Below are positions 1 to 4,251 of a stretch of DNA of 5,413 bases, piece after piece. The notes below the pieces were generated by a model. The model was given only the letters and a program-made list of their open reading frames with translations, was not told the DNA's origin and did not search any database. Origin of the DNA: an uncultured Armatimonadota bacterium (GTDB lineage Bacteria > Armatimonadota > Armatimonadia > Armatimonadales > Armatimonadaceae); NCBI GenBank assembly GCA_903881535.1, contig CAIRTT010000274.1, positions 1 to 5,413 of the forward strand, written 5' to 3'. Within the stretch, counting starts at the first letter, position 1. Each line of letters opens with the position of its first letter. Both the position numbers and the translations under genes were made by a program.

Positions 1-171
1 AAGTCCGGCAGAGCAGTGGGCGTTCGTTTAACAGCAGGGGAGTATCAGGAATGGATCAGACTTGGAAAGACAAAATGGCTGAGGGAATTTCTAAGAGAAA
101 GCAAGCAAAGCAACAACCTGTCTACGACGGCGTGCGTGAGTACAACGACTGGAACCCATTCGAGCGCGTAG
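1..171 (+). CDS. C-terminal end of a small upstream phage protein (partial, cut by window edge)
   Basis: Frame 1 is open from the window edge to a TAG at 169-171 and gives 56 residues. The first 35 or so look like real protein: VRLTAGEYQEW, then RLGKTKWLREFLRES. The pattern 'VRLT..EY..W..LG..KWLR..L' is one I associate with short phage proteins, some of which look like ribbon-helix-helix regulators; this is recall, not a search. The last 20 residues are rich in Ser and Thr and look like a read-through tail. The start lies before the window. The frame overlaps the next gene by 121 bases in a different frame, which is unusual here, where other overlaps are 1 to 25 bases. Function is unknown; a DNA-binding role is only a guess. 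Confidence 0.5.
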   Translation, partial: KSGRAVGVRLTAGEYQEWIRLGKTKWLREFLRESKQSNNLSTTACVSTTTGTHSSA

Positions 172-263
172 ACCCACTGGTCATTGAAGACATTCACAAA
201 CGCCACGATCAGAACAAGATCGTTCACACACTAGAAGACACAGAGGAGGAAGAACATGGATAA
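51..263 (+). CDS. Hypothetical 70 aa charged protein
   Basis: I do not recognise this family. The start at 51 is supported by AGGGGAG at 36-42, eight bases upstream; a second in-frame ATG at 75 has no comparable site. The product is very polar. Residues 5-21 are Lys-rich (KDKMAEGISKRKQAKQQ) and probably helical, the middle holds an aromatic patch (VREYNDWNPFERV), and the C-terminus is acidic with a run of four Glu. There is no signal peptide, membrane segment or cysteine. It overlaps the following DUF3310 gene by 8 bases, so the two are probably translated together. Its first 121 bases also lie within the frame entering from the left edge, so at least one of the two frames needs confirmation. 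A small accessory early phage protein is the most that can be said. Confidence 0.7.
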   Translation: MDQTWKDKMAEGISKRKQAKQQPVYDGVREYNDWNPFERVDPLVIEDIHKRHDQNKIVHTLEDTEEEEHG

Positions 264-507
264 ACATTTCAACGGCACACGGGCTGACGACTTACAGATC
301 AGCGGCAACCACTACAAAGAGATGGCCATACAGCCGTGGGCTGTGATGGAAGCGGTGCTGACACGCGCGGAGTTTGTCGGCTATCTGAAAGGCAACGTCA
401 TCAAGTACGCCATGCGTGCTGGACGCAAAGATGGCAGCGATGATGCAGGCAAAGCGCACCATTACAGACTGAAACTCAGGGAGGTACAGAATGGCGCTAA
501 CGCCTGA
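256..507 (+). CDS. DUF3310 family protein (phage 'SaV-like' / putative nucleotide kinase annotation)
   Basis: The 83 aa product carries the DUF3310 signature: HYKEMAIQPWAVMEA at residues 19-33 (HY, then IQPW), GNVIKYAMRAGRKDG at 46-60, and a following helix with AHHY at 67-70. This corresponds to the family pattern 'HY....IQPWDVIEA ... GN.IKYL.RAG.KDG ... KA.HYL'. The family is widespread in phage replication regions. Databases often label it 'nucleotide kinase', but I see no P-loop, so that label should not be taken as function. Length is near the usual size. The start is set by AGGAGGA at 244-250, just before the ATG at 256. It overlaps the gene before it by 8 bases and the VRR-NUC gene after it by 17 bases, placing it in the same transcript as the replication genes. 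Confidence 0.88.
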   Translation: MDKHFNGTRADDLQISGNHYKEMAIQPWAVMEAVLTRAEFVGYLKGNVIKYAMRAGRKDGSDDAGKAHHYRLKLREVQNGANA

Positions 508-796
508 AGCAAAAGTAAAGAAGAAGGTCAAGGAGATACTTGACCAGATGGGGGTGTACCATTTCTCACCTATGCAAAACGGCATGGGTCGGGCTGGCAT
601 ACCGGACATCATCGGATGCCTTGACGGGCAGTTCCTTGGTATAGAGTGCAAGGCAGGGAGGGGGACAACAACAGCCTTGCAAGAACGTGAGTTGACCAGA
701 ATACAAAACGCTGGGGGCTACGCCCTTGTCGTCAACGAAGAAAACATTAACCAACTATGGGAGATCAAAGAATGGATCACGACGAACAAACACTAG
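491..796 (+). CDS. VRR-NUC domain nuclease
   Basis: A 101 aa single-domain protein of the VRR-NUC family, a branch of the PD-(D/E)XK nucleases. The core is visible: GIPDIIG at residues 36-42 with catalytic Asp39, then FLGIECKAGRG at 48-58 with Glu52 and Lys54, then Gln64 and a final strand GGYALVV at 75-81. Glu6 in the first helix is also usual for the fold. All expected catalytic residues are present, so the enzyme should be active. Family members cut branched or structured DNA with a divalent metal; the domain is also found in eukaryotic FAN1, and phage copies are normally stand-alone as here. AGGGAGG at 478-484 lies six bases before the ATG. The gene overlaps its neighbours by 17 and 25 bases. 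The role in processing replication or recombination intermediates is inferred from context. Confidence 0.93.
   Translation: MALTPEAKVKKKVKEILDQMGVYHFSPMQNGMGRAGIPDIIGCLDGQFLGIECKAGRGTTTALQERELTRIQNAGGYALVVNEENINQLWEIKEWITTNKH
759..763 (+). promoter_or_regulatory. Ribosome binding site GGGAG that favours the start at 772
   Basis: GGGAG ends eight bases before the ATG at 772. The alternative in-frame ATG at 757 has no purine-rich site ahead of it (the preceding bases are AT-rich with CCAACT). This favours a 90 aa over a 95 aa product. Confidence 0.65.
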
Positions 797-1044
797 AAGC
801 GAAATTGGCGCTGATGTCAGACGAAGAGAAGCAGCACTTCAAGATGGTGATACTGGAGCTCGTCCAGTGCTACGGCCCTGATGGAAAGCAAGCGGTCATC
901 TTGTTTCACGGTAGCGACAAGCTGGGCGGTATCGTCACGCTTAACTGCGACGCTATGGAGGCGTCAGCACTGCTGTTAGAAGCCAACGATTTTTTCGGCT
1001 TCTTGAACGTTATTGGCGCACCCCCAAAGGAGGCATTTAATTGA
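772..1044 (+). CDS. Hypothetical 90 aa acidic protein between VRR-NUC and DNA polymerase
   Basis: I do not recognise the family. The N-terminal third is acidic and probably helical (MDHDEQTLEAKLALMSDEEK). Next come a helix with a single Cys (VILELVQCYG), two probable strands around a turn (AVILFHGSDKLGGIVTLNCD), and a hydrophobic helix rich in Ala, Leu and Phe ending in PPKEAFN. This reads as a small soluble alpha/beta protein with no membrane segment. The start at 772 is preferred over 757 because of GGGAG at 759-763. The gene begins inside the VRR-NUC gene and its stop TGA shares bases with the polymerase start (TTGA at 1041-1044), so the three genes should be translated in series. That position suggests a replication-related job, but the sequence does not show one. 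Confidence 0.75.
   Translation: MDHDEQTLEAKLALMSDEEKQHFKMVILELVQCYGPDGKQAVILFHGSDKLGGIVTLNCDAMEASALLLEANDFFGFLNVIGAPPKEAFN
1026..1033 (+). promoter_or_regulatory. Strong ribosome binding site for the TTG start of DNA polymerase
   Basis: AAAGGAGG is a near-perfect Shine-Dalgarno sequence seven bases before TTG at 1041. A TAA at 1038-1040 lies in the polymerase frame immediately ahead of the TTG, so the start cannot be earlier. The next in-frame ATG (1119) would remove the first exonuclease motif. Together these fix TTG as the start. Confidence 0.85.
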
Positions 1045-3008
1045 CTAAACCATTTGACAAGATAGTCACCATCGACTTTGAAACTCGGTGGGACAGCAAA
1101 GACTACACGTTATCAAAGATGACAACTGAGGAGTACATACGTGATACAAGATTTAAGGCGTTCGGAGCGTGCGTACATGAGTTCGGAACTGATAGCCCAA
1201 CTAACTGGGTTGGAGGAGAGGGACTACGTGAATACTTTTCTGGAGTCAACTGGGGACGAACCGCAGTGCTGGCGCACAACGCACAGTTCGATGTATCCAT
1301 TATGGAGTGGGTCTACGGAGCACGACCAGCCTTCATCTTTGACACACTATCAATGGGCCGCGCTTTACGCGGCGTGGAAGTTGGTAATTCCCTTGCGAAG
1401 CTGGCGTCCGACTTTGGTCTCCCCGCCAAAGGACAAGCTGTTCACTCCACTAATGGATTGGCTGTTATTACAGAAGATATTGAAGCAGCGCTTGCGGATT
1501 ACTGTGCGCATGATGTATACCTGTGTGAAGAAATCTTCAAGCGCTTCAGTGAAGGCTACCCTACGTCGGAACTACGGCTCATCGACATGACGCTCAAGAT
1601 GTACACACGACCACAGCTTGAGCTTGACAGCAAGATGCTCATCAAAGCATTAACAGAAGAAGGAGAACTGCGTGAAGGATTACTTCAACGACTCGGCATA
1701 CAAGAGGCTGAGCTTGCATCGAACCCGAAGTTTGCTGACGTACTTCAAAAACTCGGGGTTACTCCCCCGACTAAGGTCAGTAAAACTACCGGCAAAGAAA
1801 CGCTCGCTCTTGCCAAGAATGATGCCCTCTTCCAAGCGTTGCTCAACGGTGAACGTGAGGATGTTGCCCTCCTTTGTGAGGCACGCCTTAAAGTTAAATC
1901 CACGACAGAACGAACAAGGGCACAGCGATTTCTTGACATCAGTCAGCGCGGCAAACTACCGGTTCCGCTATCGTATTACGGTGCTCTCTCGGGTCGCTGG
2001 ACGGCGGCAAAGGGAAGCGCCATCAACATGCAAAACCTCAAGCGCGGAAGTTTCTTACGCAAAGCGATTATGGCTCCCGAAGGCTACCAGCTCGTCGTTG
2101 GTGATCTATCACAGATTGAACCGCGAGTCCTCGCGTGGCTTAGTGATTACCACGAGATGCTTGACATCTTCAGGGCTGATGGTGACCCTTACGCCGCTTT
2201 CGGCGCACAGATGTTTAACATACCCGGACTCACTAAGGTCAGCCACCCAGACTTGCGACAGTCTGCTAAGAGCGCGTTACTTGGTTGCGGGTACGGTCTC
2301 GGCTGGGCTTCGTTTGCGTCCCAGCTTCTTGTGGGGTTCCTTGGTGCGCCGCCGGTACGGTATGACAAAGCGTTTGCCAAAGCGTTGGGGGTCGATCAAG
2401 CCTATGCCCAGAAGTTCATTGACTGGGAGGACAACGTAGTCAAGATGCTGGAGATACCGCACACCTGTACACAGCAGGAGCTGTTGACGCACTGCCTTGC
2501 GGCTAAACGAATCATCGACATCTACCGCGCCACTGCACACCCCGTTGCTACCTTCTGGGATATGTGCTCACAGCTTATCGAGGACAGTTTGTATGGGGGT
2601 AGGGTTTACGAGTACAAGTGTTTGACATTCAGCAAAGAGCGTATAGAATTGCCAAACGGGATGAGCTTGCTCTACCCAGATTTGAAACGCACAAAAGATG
2701 ACAAAGGTAGGAGCCAGTGGGTATACGGGCCAAAAGCTACCAAGCTGTATGCAGGGAAGTTGACCAATAACGTTACGCAGGCCGTAGCGCGTATTGTCAT
2801 GACCGATGGAATGTTGAGGGTATCGAAGAAGTACCCAGTGGTAGGCACAGTGCACGATGAACAGATCGTGTTGGTGCCGGATGCAGAGGTCTCTGAAGCC
2901 AAGCCTTGGGTCTTGGGCCAGATGACATTGGAGCCGAAGTACTTGCCGGGGATACCTCTGGCCGCTGACGGTGGTGCACACCGTAGATATGGAGAAGCAA
3001 AACAATGA
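1041..3008 (+). CDS. Family A DNA polymerase with 3'-5' proofreading exonuclease (phage type)
   Basis: A 655 aa replicative polymerase that extends primers with dNTPs and proofreads. The N-terminal DEDDy exonuclease is intact: Exo I IDFET with Asp12 and Glu14, Exo II HNAQFD with Asp84, Exo III YCAHD with Tyr154 and Asp158. The polymerase part follows: SGRW...NMQNLKRG, motif A DLSQIEPR at 355-362 with catalytic Asp355, motif B RQSAKSALLGCGYG from 406 with Arg406, Lys410, Tyr418 and Gly419, and motif C VHDEQ with His605, Asp606 and Glu607. The stretch LYAGKLTNNVTQAVAR before motif C is typical of phage members. There is no 5'-3' nuclease domain, as usual for phage enzymes. The residue equivalent to E. 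coli Phe762 is Leu414. Motif A has Leu where E. coli has Tyr706. The gene starts at TTG, overlaps its predecessor by four bases (TTGA) and its successor by four (ATGA). All catalytic residues are present, so activity is expected. Confidence 0.97.
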   Translation: MTKPFDKIVTIDFETRWDSKDYTLSKMTTEEYIRDTRFKAFGACVHEFGTDSPTNWVGGEGLREYFSGVNWGRTAVLAHNAQFDVSIMEWVYGARPAFIFDTLSMGRALRGVEVGNSLAKLASDFGLPAKGQAVHSTNGLAVITEDIEAALADYCAHDVYLCEEIFKRFSEGYPTSELRLIDMTLKMYTRPQLELDSKMLIKALTEEGELREGLLQRLGIQEAELASNPKFADVLQKLGVTPPTKVSKTTGKETLALAKNDALFQALLNGEREDVALLCEARLKVKSTTERTRAQRFLDISQRGKLPVPLSYYGALSGRWTAAKGSAINMQNLKRGSFLRKAIMAPEGYQLVVGDLSQIEPRVLAWLSDYHEMLDIFRADGDPYAAFGAQMFNIPGLTKVSHPDLRQSAKSALLGCGYGLGWASFASQLLVGFLGAPPVRYDKAFAKALGVDQAYAQKFIDWEDNVVKMLEIPHTCTQQELLTHCLAAKRIIDIYRATAHPVATFWDMCSQLIEDSLYGGRVYEYKCLTFSKERIELPNGMSLLYPDLKRTKDDKGRSQWVYGPKATKLYAGKLTNNVTQAVARIVMTDGMLRVSKKYPVVGTVHDEQIVLVPDAEVSEAKPWVLGQMTLEPKYLPGIPLAADGGAHRRYGEAKQ

Positions 3009-3316
3009 CAGCATTAACACTGCCAAAGAAAATAAAAATAGGTGAGCGATGGTACTCAGTCGAAGTTGTTGAAGCCATGCAAGACAAGCTGGACATGGGG
3101 CGTGTGATGTACCTTGAGCAGAAGATCAAGCTGGGCTTACGCAACGGTGTGACTGGGCGCAAGTTCAACCTTGATGATGTCAAGGAAACGTTCTGGCACG
3201 AACTGGTTCACGCCATCTTGCGGGACATGGAAGAACACAAGCTCAACAAGCGTGAGGACTTCGTTGAAGGCTTTGCCAAACGCTTGAACATTGCAATCAA
3301 CTCAGCGAGGTTTTGA
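3005..3316 (+). CDS. Small HEXXH protein, probable zinc metallopeptidase
   Basis: The 103 aa product has an N-terminal basic strand region (PKKIKIGERWYSVEVV), a middle containing YLEQKIKLGL, and then ETFWHELVHAILRDME, a helix with HELVH at residues 65-69. His65 and His69 would bind zinc and Glu66 would activate water. A later helix EDFVEGFAKRL (84-94) offers Glu84 or Glu88 as a third ligand, as in gluzincin-type enzymes. The layout of a short beta region, HEXXH helix and a closing Glu/FA helix recalls small phage proteins annotated as ImmA/IrrE-like or SprT-like; which of these is unclear, and the zinc ribbon of SprT is absent. It is coupled to the polymerase by an ATGA overlap, with GGAG at 2991-2994. 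Substrate and even protease activity are inference. Confidence 0.75.
   Translation: MTALTLPKKIKIGERWYSVEVVEAMQDKLDMGRVMYLEQKIKLGLRNGVTGRKFNLDDVKETFWHELVHAILRDMEEHKLNKREDFVEGFAKRLNIAINSARF
3307..3310 (+). promoter_or_regulatory. Ribosome binding site GAGG that favours ATG 3316 over TTG 3313
   Basis: GAGG ends five bases before the ATG at 3316 but only two before the in-frame TTG at 3313, which is too close. The ATG also forms the common TGATG stop-start junction with the preceding gene. Confidence 0.6.
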
Positions 3317-3981
3317 TGAAACAAGTAACGTGGAGCCACAGCGCCCTGAAAGATTTTGAAGGATGCCCACGCAGGTATCACGAAGTCAAGGTGCTTAACA
3401 AATACCCGTTTCAGGAAACTGAGGCTACATATTACGGCAAGGAGTTTCACACCGCTGCTGAACTGTACATACGGGATGGCACACCCCTACCCAAGCAGTT
3501 CTCATACGCTCAAGAAGTTCTTGATGCGTTGCTGGCCAAGCCGGGCAGGAAGCTGTGCGAGTACGAGATGGGCATCATGCCTGATCTCCAGCCGTGCAGT
3601 TTCAATGAGAAGAAACGCTGGGTGCGTGGTATTGCTGACTTGCTCATCATTGACGACGACAACCTGACCGCCACTGTCGTGGACTACAAGACAGGCAACA
3701 ACCGCTACCCTGACCTTGACCAGTTAAAGCTGATGTCGATGATGGTGTTCAAGCACTTCCCGCACATCCGCAGGGTCAAGTCAGCGTTGCTGTTCGTGGT
3801 CAAGAATGATATGGTTAAGTCCAGCATGGCGCTGGACGATGCCGATGCTGAGTGGTGGAAGTACCGCGAGCGTGTGGCTAAGTTAGAGCAGTGCTTCGAT
3901 ACAGGCGTGTGGAACCCGAAGTCCTCCGCGCTGTGTCCGTGGTGCCCAGTTAAATCATGTGAGTACAACCCAAAACATTAG
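3316..3981 (+). CDS. PD-(D/E)XK nuclease of the RecB/Cas4-like (PDDEXK_1) type
   Basis: A 221 aa nuclease counted from ATG 3316. It opens with SHSALKDFEGCPRRYHEVKV, the usual N-terminus of RecB-like nucleases, with Cys17. GKEFHTAAE places the motif histidine at 45, Glu84 lies in a following strand, GIADLLIID has Asp108, VVDYKTG has Asp123 and Lys125, and LDQLKLMSMM has Gln136 in the QL helix. These are the H, D, (D/E)XK and Q elements of the family. The C-terminus carries Cys207, Cys210 and Cys215; with Cys17 this is the one-plus-three arrangement that holds a 4Fe-4S cluster in Cas4 and AddB. Length is close to Cas4 proteins. Phage members are thought to act as exonucleases in recombination or end processing. 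No cas genes or repeats lie nearby, so a phage replication role is more likely than spacer acquisition. It touches the HEXXH gene at TGATG. Confidence 0.9.
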   Translation: MKQVTWSHSALKDFEGCPRRYHEVKVLNKYPFQETEATYYGKEFHTAAELYIRDGTPLPKQFSYAQEVLDALLAKPGRKLCEYEMGIMPDLQPCSFNEKKRWVRGIADLLIIDDDNLTATVVDYKTGNNRYPDLDQLKLMSMMVFKHFPHIRRVKSALLFVVKNDMVKSSMALDDADAEWWKYRERVAKLEQCFDTGVWNPKSSALCPWCPVKSCEYNPKH

Positions 3982-3990
3982 GAGTGAATC

Positions 3991-4233
3991 ATGGCAACAA
4001 AGAGAGTAAGAGATTACAAGGCTGAATACAAACGTGACTTGGAGACCGGTAAGTCCGGCCCCGGCTCCGATCAATCAGAGCGCCAGCGTGCGCGGCAGGC
4101 ATACGACAAGAAGGGTATTGATCGTGCTGGTAAAGACATTGACCACATCACACCGCTTCGCAAAGGCGGTAAGTCAACGACAGGTAATTTGAGACTGCGT
4201 GCGAAGAAAGCCAATCAAGGCGACAACAAATAA
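3991..4233 (+). CDS. Small HNH-family protein (putative endonuclease)
   Basis: An 80 aa basic protein. The first half (KRVRDYKAEYKRDLETGKSG, then a SERQRARQAYDKKG helix) is rich in Lys and Arg and should bind nucleic acid. The second half is the HNH core: DIDHITPLRKGGK with Asp51 and His52, GNLRLR with Asn66, and KKANQGDNK with Asn75 in place of the last histidine. Thus it is an H-N-N type. There are no cysteines, so no zinc ribbon. In the family His52 would be the general base and Asp51 with Asn75 would hold the metal. Similar short proteins are common in phage genomes, where they are labelled HNH endonuclease, usually without experimental proof. The ribosome binding site AGGAG at 3980-3984 overlaps the stop codon of the preceding gene. 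The helicase follows 18 bases later. Confidence 0.82.
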   Translation: MATKRVRDYKAEYKRDLETGKSGPGSDQSERQRARQAYDKKGIDRAGKDIDHITPLRKGGKSTTGNLRLRAKKANQGDNK

Positions 4234-4240
4234 AACAAGC

Positions 4241-4244
4241 GGAG
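4241..4244 (+). promoter_or_regulatory. Ribosome binding site GGAG for the TTG start of the helicase
   Basis: GGAG (extended GGAGAAG) ends seven bases before TTG at 4252. The HNH stop TAA at 4231-4233 is in the same frame, and TTG is the first usable start after it. The first in-frame ATG, at 4471, would remove 73 residues just ahead of the Walker A region. Confidence 0.75.
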
Positions 4245-4251
4245 AAGCATC

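Noticed and set aside
990..996. T-TTT-TTC, a slippery heptamer in the correct register in the gene before the polymerase; a -1 shift would enter the polymerase frame
   Set aside because: The -1 frame meets TAA at 1038-1040, directly before the polymerase TTG, so no fusion protein would form, and no stable downstream structure is obvious.
1672..2439. A 255-codon open frame inside the polymerase gene, same strand
   Set aside because: It lies wholly within the catalytic region of the polymerase, its product is dominated by Ser, Arg and Leu, it shows no recognisable motif, and its ATG has no real ribosome binding site. It is a shadow frame.
2568..3026. A 152-codon open frame on the minus strand opposite the polymerase C-terminus
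   Set aside because: It is antisense to conserved polymerase motif C, has low-quality protein character, and everything else in the window runs on the + strand.
3316..3981. Cas4-like nuclease as a sign of a CRISPR-Cas locus
   Set aside because: No repeats with regular spacing and no cas1, cas2 or effector genes are present; the context is phage replication genes.
4051..4059. AAGTCCGGC, also present at 1-9, as a possible direct repeat or attachment site
   Set aside because: A nine-base match is expected many times by chance in 5.4 kb, and the second copy is inside the HNH coding sequence.
4040..4068. GC-rich stretch with repeated CCGG as a possible hairpin terminator
   Set aside because: It lies within the HNH coding sequence, has no U-rich tail, and the arms do not form a long uninterrupted stem.
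4234..4251. The gap before the helicase as a possible promoter or terminator
   Set aside because: Only 18 bases, filled by the ribosome binding site; no inverted repeat and no -35/-10 pair fits.
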